This document shows positions 1 to 6,817 of a DNA stretch of 7,529 nt, piece by piece (the stretch's first letter is position 1; each line of letters starts with the position of its first letter). A program made the translations under genes and the position numbers. The DNA is from Ruminococcaceae bacterium UBA5904 (lineage in GTDB: Bacteria; Bacillota; Clostridia; Oscillospirales; Acutalibacteraceae): contig DJEG01000051.1 in assembly GCA_002431305.1 (NCBI GenBank), positions 1,512 through 9,040 on the forward strand, in the 5' to 3' direction. The notes under the pieces were generated by a model. It worked only from the letters and a program-made list of their open reading frames with translations. It had not been told where the DNA came from and did no database searches.

Positions 1-1
1 C

Positions 2-37
2 GGACTTTGGGAAGCTATCAGAAAAGGGGATAAATAA
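2..37 (+). CDS. C-terminal end of an upstream gene, possibly mannonate dehydratase (partial)
   Basis: Only the last eleven codons are in the window, reading GLWEAIRKGDK and then TAA at 35-37. The GLWEA(I/L) ending resembles, from memory, the C-terminus of mannonate dehydratase (UxuA), the enzyme that turns D-mannonate into 2-keto-3-deoxygluconate. The next gene is the aldolase two steps later in the same pathway and starts one base after this stop, so the context agrees. A second open frame (positions 1-33, ending YQKRG) also runs off the edge and looks less protein-like. The identity rests on eleven residues and is an inference; that a gene ends here is more secure than its name. Confidence 0.45.
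   Translation, partial: GLWEAIRKGDK
24..30 (+). promoter_or_regulatory. Ribosome binding site of the aldolase gene
   Basis: AAGGGGA lies 8 bases before the ATG at 39 and inside the last codons of the upstream gene. No ATG, GTG or TTG occurs in frame between the window edge and this ATG, so the site supports 39 as the start and suggests translational coupling to the upstream gene. Confidence 0.6.
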
Positions 38-38
38 A

Positions 39-995
39 ATGAATTCGATTCTTGAAAAGATATATAAGATAGGAATAGTACCGGTCGTAAAACTTGACAA
101 TGAAAATGACGCACTGCCTCTCGCCAATGCGCTGTGCAGGGGCGGACTGCCCGTTGCGGAAATAACGTTCAGAACGTCGGCGGCGCGCGGTGCGATTGAA
201 AAAATAACAAAAGCCTATCCCGATATGCTTGTAGGCGCGGGAACTGTTCTTACATGCGAACAGGTTGATTCTGCCGTTGAGGCGGGAGCAAAATTCATAG
301 TTACGCCCGGATTTAACAGAAAAATCGTTGAGCACTGCATTGAAATCGGGATACCCGTAACCCCCGGATGTCCGACGTCTTCCGATATTGAGACGGCTTT
401 AGAAATGGGACTCGATACGGTTAAATTTTTCCCCGCGGAAAATCTCGGCGGGCTTAATATGATAAAGGCTCTCTCAGCTCCCTACGTCGGCGTAAAGTTT
501 ATGCCTACGGGCGGAATTAACTCCGTGAACGTAAAGGATTATCTTGCATGCGATAAAATTCTTGCCTGCGGCGGCAGCTGGATGGTTAAGGATTCGCTTA
601 TTAACGCGGGCGAATTCGATAAAATAGAGGATATGACGAAAGACGCAGTAAACTCTCTTTTGTCGTTTAAATTTGACCATATGGCAATAAACTGCGAAAA
701 CGAGAGCAAAGCAGACAGTATTGCGGAAATGTTCTCACATATATTCGGATTCGAAAAGAAAGAGATTCCCGTAAGCTATTACTGTTCTGAGAAAATAGAG
801 GTTATGAAGTCGAACGCCCGCGGAACAAACGGACATATCGCAGTAAAAACGATTAATATCGACAGAGCCGTTTATCACCTTGAGGAAAGAGGCGTTAAAT
901 TCGATTACGATACCGCGAAATATACTAAGGACGGCAAACTGAGCTTTATTTATCTTTCCGACGAAATCGGCGGTTTTGCGGTTCATCTTTGCTGA
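39..995 (+). CDS. eda: KDPG/KHG aldolase with C-terminal VOC (glyoxalase-like) domain
   Basis: Residues 1-208 are a class I KDPG/KHG aldolase, which splits 2-keto-3-deoxy-6-phosphogluconate to pyruvate and glyceraldehyde-3-phosphate in the Entner-Doudoroff and hexuronate pathways. Visible signatures are PVVKL (15-19), E41 and R46 in EITFRT, VGAGTV (65-70), TPG (89-91 and 108-110), the Schiff-base lysine K129 in TVKFFPAE, and the phosphate-binding turns GGI (158-160) and GGS (178-180). The usual family length is about 205-220 residues; this protein has 318. Residues 212-318 start FDHMAINC and show two alpha/beta halves (second half from GHIAVKT, 265-271), the pattern of a vicinal-oxygen-chelate fold. 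Possible metal ligands are H214, H266 and H316, but the usual glutamates are not obvious. The protein is cytoplasmic with no signal peptide. The aldolase call is firm; the VOC call is by pattern. Confidence 0.92.
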   Translation: MNSILEKIYKIGIVPVVKLDNENDALPLANALCRGGLPVAEITFRTSAARGAIEKITKAYPDMLVGAGTVLTCEQVDSAVEAGAKFIVTPGFNRKIVEHCIEIGIPVTPGCPTSSDIETALEMGLDTVKFFPAENLGGLNMIKALSAPYVGVKFMPTGGINSVNVKDYLACDKILACGGSWMVKDSLINAGEFDKIEDMTKDAVNSLLSFKFDHMAINCENESKADSIAEMFSHIFGFEKKEIPVSYYCSEKIEVMKSNARGTNGHIAVKTINIDRAVYHLEERGVKFDYDTAKYTKDGKLSFIYLSDEIGGFAVHLC

Positions 996-1010
996 GAGGT
1001 ACATATTTAA

Positions 1011-3401
1011 ATGCTTAAAAATTCTCTGAGGGCTCATGTCGGCGGCAGAGCCTGCGAAGATAATATTTATATAAGAAAAAACACGCGTTTTACAGTTATA
1101 ACCGACCGTCTTATAAGGGTCGAACGCTCAAAAAACAGCGAATTCTTTGACGAGGCCACGCAGACGGTATGGTTCAGAAACTTGGGAAAAGTCGATTTTT
1201 CCGTAAAAGAGACGCGTTCGGGTTGTATTATAAAGACGGATAAGGCTGTATTCTCGTATTGCGACAGGAAAAAGCGCGTCGAGAGCGTTACGTTTGTCCC
1301 GTCGTACAAAACCGTTTCGGTTTTTAATAAAAATAATCTCGGCGGTACGGTCAGAACCCTTGACATGACCGCGGGAATTGTCAAACTCTCCGACGGTCTT
1401 ATGAGCCGTGACGGCGTAAGTTATTTTGACGATTCCGATTCGTTCGCGGTTCTCGAAAACGGAGAACTCAAAAAGAGAGATGTAAAGGAAAACGACGTTT
1501 ATATCTTTGCGTACGGGCATGATTATTCATCGGCGCTCCGCGATTTTTACAAAATAAGCGGAAAAACTCCGCTTGTCCCGCGTTTTGCATTAGGCAACTG
1601 GTGGAGCAGATACTACGCGTATACTCAGGACGGCTACGAGAGTCTGATGACGCGTTTTGACAACGAAGATATACCGTTTACCGTTGCAACTGTTGATATG
1701 GACTGGCACTGGGTCGATGTTGATGATATGATTCCCGATGAAAAAAAATCAACGCTCAATCCGTTTCAGTCTCTCGGCTGGACAGGGTATTCGTGGAACA
1801 CGGAACTGTTCCCCGACTATAAGGGATTTCTTAAATTTTTACATACTAAAGGACTTCACGTCACTCTGAATCTTCATCCGCGCGACGGAATAAGAAGCCA
1901 TGAGAGTATGTATAAGGAAATGGCGCTTGCAAACGGCGTTGACCCGAGAACAAAAGAGGGCGTTAAATTCAGAATCGGCGATACGAATTTCTGGAATACG
2001 TATTTTGATATCGTTCACAAACCGTATGAAAAAGACGGCGTTGACTTTTGGTGGATAGACTGGCAGCAGGGAACAAAGCTTGATGTAAAGGGACTCGACC
2101 CGCTGTTCGCGCTGAATCACTATCATTTTCTTGATAACGCCGAGGACGGCAGAATGCCCCTTATATTATCGAGATACGCGGGGCTCGGAAGTCACCGTTA
2201 CCCGCTCGGTTTTTCGGGGGATTCGGTTATATGCTGGAATTCGCTTAAACTCCAGCCGTACTTTACCTCGACCGCGTCAAATGTCGGTTACACGTGGTGG
2301 AGTCACGATATCGGCGGGCACACGCTCGGTTACCGGGACGATGATCTTTACATAAGATGGCTTCAGTTCGGCGTTTTCAGTCCGATAATGAGACTTCACT
2401 CATCCTCGGATGAGCTGCTCGGCAAGGAGCCGTGGATGTATAAGAGCGAGGTTCGCGCTATCGCTGTTAATTTCCTAAGATTAAGACACAGGATGATTCC
2501 GTATCTTTATACAGCTGATATGAAAACGCACAAAAACGGGGAACCGCTATGCCGTCCGATGTACTACGATTATCCCGACGAGAACGGTGCGTACGAGTGC
2601 AGAAACGAGTATATGTTCTCTTCGTCTCTGCTCTGTGCTCCGATAACAGAGAGGCAGAATAAAAAGCTTAACATGGGCAAGGTTCAGGTTTGGCTCCCGG
2701 TGGGCAGATGGACTGACATATTTACGGGCAGAATTTATCACGGAAATAAAAAAGTCACCATGTTCAGGGATCTTGAATCATTTCCTGTGCTTGCAAAAGA
2801 GGGCGCGATAATACCGCTCTCGTCCGATGACGGAAATTCGTGTTCAAATCCCGAAAATCTCGAGATTCTGATATACAGAGGAAACGGTAAATACTCACTT
2901 TACGAGGATGACGGCAAGACGGACTATGAAACCCGTCATGCATACACGCCGTTTAAGGTTACTGATGATTCGAGTAAAATTACGTTCACGATATCGCGTC
3001 CGAATGGCGACATGTCCGTAATTCCTTCAAAAAGATATTACGTTCTTTCGTTTAAGGACGTTAAAAAGGCGGATTCGTTTACAGTTTTGAGAAACGGTGA
3101 AGAATCCGAAGAATATGATTATTCTTATGCCGGCGGGTGCTTCACTCTTAAAATAAACAAGGTAACGGTATTTGAGAAAATCGAGATTATACTGGACAAA
3201 TATATCCCGGCTTCAAATCCCGAATTGTCAGAGAGAATTGTCAACGTATTCTCACGCCTTCAGGCGCATACTCTTGTAAAAGACGCTTTGTATGCTCCGT
3301 TTAAAAATGTGAAAAGTCCGCAGGAAGCGGAAAAACTTATAAATCGTTCGGCTCTTTCACCCGATATAAAAGAAGCTCTGCGCGAATGCACCGCCGACTG
3401 A
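1011..3401 (+). CDS. Glycoside hydrolase family 31 alpha-glycosidase (cytoplasmic)
   Basis: This 796-residue protein has the GH31 layout: an N-terminal beta-sandwich (about 20-185), a TIM barrel from the PRFALGNWWSRYYAYT segment (W197, W198), distal beta domains (about 520-730, with EYMFSSSLLCAPIT), and a charged, helix-rich tail of about 63 residues (734-796). GH31 enzymes are retaining exo-alpha-glycosidases. The predicted nucleophile is D350 in DFWWIDWQQG and the predicted acid/base is D404 in GFSGDS. D231 (DMDWHW) and H432-D433 (SHDIGGH) are likely sugar-binding residues of the -1 subsite. There is no signal peptide, so it should act on imported oligosaccharides. It starts 15 bases after eda with AGAGGT (995-1000) ahead of the ATG. 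The sequence after D350 matches neither the WIDMNE motif of many alpha-glucosidases nor the KTDFGE motif of YicI-type alpha-xylosidases, so the substrate cannot be named. The neighbouring uronate genes suggest a plant or host polysaccharide side-chain role, which is inference. Confidence 0.93.
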   Translation: MLKNSLRAHVGGRACEDNIYIRKNTRFTVITDRLIRVERSKNSEFFDEATQTVWFRNLGKVDFSVKETRSGCIIKTDKAVFSYCDRKKRVESVTFVPSYKTVSVFNKNNLGGTVRTLDMTAGIVKLSDGLMSRDGVSYFDDSDSFAVLENGELKKRDVKENDVYIFAYGHDYSSALRDFYKISGKTPLVPRFALGNWWSRYYAYTQDGYESLMTRFDNEDIPFTVATVDMDWHWVDVDDMIPDEKKSTLNPFQSLGWTGYSWNTELFPDYKGFLKFLHTKGLHVTLNLHPRDGIRSHESMYKEMALANGVDPRTKEGVKFRIGDTNFWNTYFDIVHKPYEKDGVDFWWIDWQQGTKLDVKGLDPLFALNHYHFLDNAEDGRMPLILSRYAGLGSHRYPLGFSGDSVICWNSLKLQPYFTSTASNVGYTWWSHDIGGHTLGYRDDDLYIRWLQFGVFSPIMRLHSSSDELLGKEPWMYKSEVRAIAVNFLRLRHRMIPYLYTADMKTHKNGEPLCRPMYYDYPDENGAYECRNEYMFSSSLLCAPITERQNKKLNMGKVQVWLPVGRWTDIFTGRIYHGNKKVTMFRDLESFPVLAKEGAIIPLSSDDGNSCSNPENLEILIYRGNGKYSLYEDDGKTDYETRHAYTPFKVTDDSSKITFTISRPNGDMSVIPSKRYYVLSFKDVKKADSFTVLRNGEESEEYDYSYAGGCFTLKINKVTVFEKIEIILDKYIPASNPELSERIVNVFSRLQAHTLVKDALYAPFKNVKSPQEAEKLINRSALSPDIKEALRECTAD

Positions 3402-3466
3402 CAATCGGCGCCGGCAGGCTAAAATAATTGTATTAATATTATAATAATTATAAAGGCGGAATCAGT
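3402..3466 (+). promoter_or_regulatory. AT-rich spacer with a possible weak promoter and RBS
   Basis: This is the only sizeable gap between genes before the 3' end. It separates sugar catabolism from the membrane/folate cluster, so a transcription boundary is plausible here. It holds a perfect TATAAT (3440-3445), but no good -35 box lies 16-18 bases upstream, and such hexamers are common by chance in AT-rich DNA. A ribosome binding site AAGGCGGA (3453-3460) sits 6 bases before the ATG at 3467 and is convincing. The promoter itself is weakly supported. Confidence 0.3.
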
Positions 3467-5191
3467 ATGGATATAAATACTATTTGTCCCGGATGCTTGG
3501 AGAAAACAGGAGTGGGCGATATCTGCCCGAGATGCGGTTTTGACAGAAATTCGCACAGGGATTCTAAATATTTGCCTTACGGCTATCTTCTCTCGGGGCG
3601 CTACCTTCTCGGAAAAGTGCTCGAGGAAAACGGCGACGGCATAACGTATCTCGCTCTCGACACGGCGGACTCGACGAAAATACGCGTCAGGGAATTCTAT
3701 CCCGCGGGACTTTGTTCGAGAAATGCGGATTCTGCCGTAAATGTTATCAGCGGGGAGGAATTCAGATTCCGCGACGCGCTCGAAAACTTTAAAACTCTTT
3801 GGAAGAAACTTGCGCATTTAAGAGGTATCGGCGCTATAGTTCCGGTATTTGATATAATTGAAGATAATAATACCGTTTATGCCGTATGCGAATATTATGA
3901 TGATATTACGCTGCGAGATTATCTTATGGACAACGGCGGATTCCTTACATGGGAGCAGGCAAAGCCTCTGCTTATGCCCGTTTTGTCGTGCATTAAATCT
4001 CTGCATGTCTCGGGAATAATTCATTACGGAATTTCACCGTATACTATTCTCATGGGTTCCGACGGCAAACTGCGTTTGTGGGGATTCAGTATTAAAGAAG
4101 TCAGACTTTTTAATAACACGTATCAGAATGAAATTTACGAGGGTTATGCTCCGATAGAGGCTTACAATCCTTCGTTCGAATGCTCCGAGAGAAGCGATGT
4201 TTATTCGTTCGGCGCGGTTTTGTACCGTACTCTTGTCGGCATTACACCGATTGATTCGAAAATCAGATACACTAACGACCAGCTTGTTGTTCCCGCAGCG
4301 ATTGCCGAGAAAATGCAGCCGTGCGTTATCAATGCGCTTGTAAATTCATTGCAGGTTCTGCCCGAGGACAGAACCGTAAGCGTTGACCGTATGCGGGATG
4401 AACTTCTTGCAACTCCTTCGGTTATCGAATCGGCAAACGAAAAACGTGAGGTTCCTTCAAAGGATTCAAAGCCTCAGAAAAAAGAAAAAGTAGCAGTCAC
4501 CGTTATAAGCAGAAACGAGGACAGGGCAAACGCAAAGATGAAAATAGAACGTCTCGTCTTTGTCTGCATTCTGCTTGTTATTGTTATCGTTTTTTCACTT
4601 CTGAGCTTTACGGGCGTTATCACGTTTAATAAAAAAGGTTCATCCGACGGCAATAACCCGTCCGAAGCTGTTCAGGTACAGGAGGCGTATGTGACGGTTC
4701 CTAATTTCATAGGACAGGATAAAGATTCTCAGGATTATAAATCAATGTACCCCGAGCTTAATATTGTTTTTGAACAGGCGGTTATTTCGTACACGCCTGA
4801 AAATAAAATAGTCGCTCAGAGCATTGCGGCAAATACGCGAGTTGCTCCGGGTACCCAAATCGTGCTGAGTTACTACGGTCCGTCCGGTACTGTGGTCATT
4901 CCCGACCTTACGGGACTTACGATGGAGGAGGCTCTGCTGACTCTCGGCAGTCTCGGACTTGATAACGTTAAAACAGCCGAGAAAATGAACGACAGCGGTT
5001 ATACTCAGAATACCGTTGCCTCTCAGACTCCCGAAAAGGGCGAGGTTGTAAATAAGGACAAAGAGATTGTACTCTACGTATGGGGCGAATCGAAAAGCTC
5101 GTCAACCGGCGGTGCGAGTCAGCGGACTCAGAACGCAACTTCAATAATTGACAGCGTATTCAGCGGTATCGGCAGTCTTTTCGGCAGGTAA
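3467..5191 (+). CDS. Membrane-anchored zinc-ribbon/PASTA protein with a degenerate kinase domain (predicted pseudokinase)
   Basis: This 574-residue protein begins with a zinc ribbon (C7, C10, C20, C23). A Ser/Thr protein-kinase fold follows (about 40-325), then a charged linker, one membrane segment (about 363-387) and two external PASTA repeats (about 409-475, from VPNF; about 476-545, from IPDL), ending in a Ser/Gly-rich tail. PASTA domains in PrkC/PknB-type kinases bind peptidoglycan fragments. Fold landmarks remain: ITYLALD, the REFYP version of the IKEYFP motif, YAPIEAY (APE region) and SDVYSFGAVLYRTLVG. The catalytic residues do not: the glycine loop reads EENGDG (two of three glycines lost), the ATP-binding lysine is R75, HRD is HYG (186-188), the following Asn is T193, and DFG is GFS (206-208). 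Phosphotransfer is therefore unlikely, and a scaffold or sensor role is inferred. It lies 11 bases before the ComEA-like gene and probably shares its mRNA. Confidence 0.9.
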   Translation: MDINTICPGCLEKTGVGDICPRCGFDRNSHRDSKYLPYGYLLSGRYLLGKVLEENGDGITYLALDTADSTKIRVREFYPAGLCSRNADSAVNVISGEEFRFRDALENFKTLWKKLAHLRGIGAIVPVFDIIEDNNTVYAVCEYYDDITLRDYLMDNGGFLTWEQAKPLLMPVLSCIKSLHVSGIIHYGISPYTILMGSDGKLRLWGFSIKEVRLFNNTYQNEIYEGYAPIEAYNPSFECSERSDVYSFGAVLYRTLVGITPIDSKIRYTNDQLVVPAAIAEKMQPCVINALVNSLQVLPEDRTVSVDRMRDELLATPSVIESANEKREVPSKDSKPQKKEKVAVTVISRNEDRANAKMKIERLVFVCILLVIVIVFSLLSFTGVITFNKKGSSDGNNPSEAVQVQEAYVTVPNFIGQDKDSQDYKSMYPELNIVFEQAVISYTPENKIVAQSIAANTRVAPGTQIVLSYYGPSGTVVIPDLTGLTMEEALLTLGSLGLDNVKTAEKMNDSGYTQNTVASQTPEKGEVVNKDKEIVLYVWGESKSSSTGGASQRTQNATSIIDSVFSGIGSLFGR

Positions 5192-5202
5192 GGTAATTTA
5201 TT

Positions 5203-5625
5203 ATGGATGACGTTGATGAAGAACGAAAAAACGGGCAGAAGAATGATAAATATAAATTTGCATTTGTCTTTACTTTTGCGGTTCTCGCCGTATGCTGTGC
5301 ACTTTTGATTCTCCTGCTTGTAAACAGAAACGCACGAAGCGAGATTAGCGTTGTAAATTATAACACGGTTACGACCGTTCGGACAGGTAATTCATCGTTT
5401 GAGGAAAACGGCTCAGAGGCACCCGACGGTAAAATCGATTTAAATTCCTGTACGGCGGAACAGCTTTGCTCGATTCCGGGAATAGGTGAGAAAACCGCGG
5501 AGAAAATAATTGATTACAGAAATTCCGTCGGCGGGTTTGATTCCGTTGACGAACTTATAAATATAAAGGGAATCGGCGAGGGCAAGCTCGCAAAAATCAG
5601 GCAGTATGTTACGGTGGAAAAGTGA
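5203..5625 (+). CDS. ComEA-like membrane-anchored helix-hairpin-helix protein
   Basis: The 140-residue protein has a short charged N-terminus, one membrane segment (about 19-40), a low-complexity linker (about 45-75), and a C-terminal ComEA-type double helix-hairpin-helix. The unit starts KIDLNSCTAEQL (77-88), with hairpins IPGIGEKTAEKI (91-102) and IKGIGEGKLAKI (121-132). In naturally competent bacteria ComEA is a membrane-tethered external DNA receptor; this domain binds the DNA backbone without sequence preference. Bacillus ComEA is about 200 residues and has an SLBB-type domain between anchor and helix-hairpin-helix, which is absent here. No comEC or comEB lies in the window, so a competence role is unproven and I leave out the symbol. 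The start has AAGG (5190-5193) 9 bases upstream, overlapping the previous stop. Its own stop touches the folP start codon. Confidence 0.85.
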   Translation: MDDVDEERKNGQKNDKYKFAFVFTFAVLAVCCALLILLLVNRNARSEISVVNYNTVTTVRTGNSSFEENGSEAPDGKIDLNSCTAEQLCSIPGIGEKTAEKIIDYRNSVGGFDSVDELINIKGIGEGKLAKIRQYVTVEK

Positions 5626-6462
5626 ATGAAATTTTTTAAGCATAAAAACGGAATTATCGATAACTCGTCCGTTCGGATAATGGGAATACTCAATGTAACT
5701 CCCGATTCTTTTTCAGACGGCGGACTGTATTTTGATTCTGCGTCTGCGTCGTCTCACGCATGTGAAATGATAGAGTGCGGGGCGGATATTATCGATATAG
5801 GCGCTATGTCGACGCGCCCGGGCAGTGAAAAAATAAATTCCGAACGCGAAATTGACAGGCTCGAGCGCGTTCTTTACGGTATAAGAGAAAAATCGGATAT
5901 TCCGATAAGCATTGATACCGTTTATCCCGAAACGGCTGATTTTGCGCTCGAAAACGGCGCGGATATCATAAACGATGTTACGGGCATTTTTAACGGTGAA
6001 ATGGCTTCTGTTGTCAAAAAACACGGCGCGGGCTGGATTGTTATGCATAATAAATCTTCGGACGCGGGGGATAAAATCGAGTATAAAAACGGAATTATAA
6101 ACGATATATCAGTTTTTTTTGACGAGATGATAAGTAAATGCATTAAGTTCGGAATATCAGAGGAGAATCTGTGTCTTGACCCGGGTTTCGGATTCGGAAA
6201 AAATACGCAGGAGAACATTGACATCCTTAAAAATACCGATAAATTGAGCAATAAAAATATAATGTATCTCACCGCACTTTCAAGAAAACGTTTTATCGGC
6301 GATATCACGGGTGAACCGACCGCTTCAAATCGTGACGCCGGAACGCTTGCCGCCGATTTGCTCGCGTGTCTGGGCGGAAGCGATATTTTAAGAGTTCACG
6401 ACGTTAAATCAACGCGCGATATGGTGAGAATTTTTGAAGTGTGGAGAAATTTTAATGGATGA
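5626..6462 (+). CDS. folP: Dihydropteroate synthase
   Basis: The enzyme joins 6-hydroxymethyl-7,8-dihydropterin pyrophosphate to p-aminobenzoate, giving 7,8-dihydropteroate; it is the sulfonamide target and is cytoplasmic. The 278-residue length is normal. Motifs in order are GILNVTPDSFSDGG (20-33), DIGAMSTRPGS (57-67), SIDT with D97, INDVTG with N116, VMH (139-141), LDPGFGFGKN (184-193), SRKRFIG with K221 (219-225) and RVHD (256-259). Loop 2 reads GAMSTRPG where many enzymes have GGESTRPG; the S-T-R-P-G core is kept, so activity is expected. The ATG follows the upstream stop with no gap, and GGTGGA (5613-5618) is the likely ribosome binding site inside the upstream gene. The 3' end overlaps folB by 8 bases. 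This tight packing suggests translational coupling through the folate genes. Confidence 0.96.
   Translation: MKFFKHKNGIIDNSSVRIMGILNVTPDSFSDGGLYFDSASASSHACEMIECGADIIDIGAMSTRPGSEKINSEREIDRLERVLYGIREKSDIPISIDTVYPETADFALENGADIINDVTGIFNGEMASVVKKHGAGWIVMHNKSSDAGDKIEYKNGIINDISVFFDEMISKCIKFGISEENLCLDPGFGFGKNTQENIDILKNTDKLSNKNIMYLTALSRKRFIGDITGEPTASNRDAGTLAADLLACLGGSDILRVHDVKSTRDMVRIFEVWRNFNG
6443..6446 (+). promoter_or_regulatory. Ribosome binding site deciding the folB start
   Basis: GGAG lies 8 bases before the ATG at 6455, which gives a normal FolB N-terminus (MDEIIINGLRLYAYHG). The only upstream alternative in frame is a TTG at 6434, which would add seven residues not typical of the family and has no well-placed SD. 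The ATG start is therefore preferred. Confidence 0.6.
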
Positions 6463-6817
6463 AATTATCATAAATGGACTAAGACTGTATGCTTATCACG
6501 GCGTAAATTCCGAGGAAAAAGAGATCGGACAGAATTTTGTTCTCGATATCGTTATGACTCTTGATTTGAAAAAGCCGTGCACGAGCGACAATATAGACGA
6601 TTCGGTGAGTTATGCGAAGGTTATAAAAACCGTTTCGCGTGTTTTCTGCGCGGAAAAATACGATTTGCTCGAAAAGGCTTCGCAGGTTACCGCCGACGCC
6701 GTTTTGAACGAATATCCGCAGATTAAAAAAATTACGCTCGAATTGAAAAAGCCCGAGGCTCCCATGAAGGCGGATTTTGATTATGTCAGCGTTAAAATAA
6801 CGAGGTCGAGAGCATGA
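6455..6817 (+). CDS. folB: Dihydroneopterin aldolase
   Basis: The enzyme converts 7,8-dihydroneopterin to 6-hydroxymethyl-7,8-dihydropterin and glycolaldehyde, supplying the substrate of FolK; the family forms cytoplasmic octamers. From the ATG at 6455 the protein is 120 residues, the standard length. Family features are the N-terminal LRLYAYHGVNSEEKEIGQNF (9-28) with the conserved glutamate near residue 21, SYAKV with Y53, LLEKASQ with E73, and the catalytic lysine region LKKPEAPM (97-104, K99 the likely residue). It begins inside the last codons of folP and ends in an ATGA overlap with folK, so the three folate genes form one coupled block. Nothing suggests damage or transfer. Confidence 0.95.
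   Translation: MDEIIINGLRLYAYHGVNSEEKEIGQNFVLDIVMTLDLKKPCTSDNIDDSVSYAKVIKTVSRVFCAEKYDLLEKASQVTADAVLNEYPQIKKITLELKKPEAPMKADFDYVSVKITRSRA

Noticed and set aside
1128..1520. Long minus-strand open frames opposite GH31, folP and folK
   Set aside because: They read as low-complexity Arg/Phe/Ile-rich shadows of real genes, with no recognisable motifs.
3392..3410. 6-bp GC-rich hairpin (CGCCGA / TCGGCG) around the GH31 stop codon, as a terminator
   Set aside because: There is no T-run after it and the loop contains the stop codon. It is too weak to call an intrinsic terminator, though it might slow transcription or protect the mRNA end.
3440..3445. TATAAT as a definite promoter for the pseudokinase operon
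   Set aside because: No -35 box or extended -10 at proper spacing, and the tract is so AT-rich that a match is expected by chance. Kept only as a low-confidence note.
5794..5826. Altered folP loop 2 (GAMSTRPG) as a sulfonamide-resistance sign
   Set aside because: The S-T-R-P-G core is intact and the variation at the preceding positions is plausible natural diversity. The hallmark insertion of mobile sul genes is not evident.
6434..6454. TTG start for folB, giving seven extra residues
   Set aside because: The ATG at 6455 has a well-placed GGAG and matches the family N-terminus.
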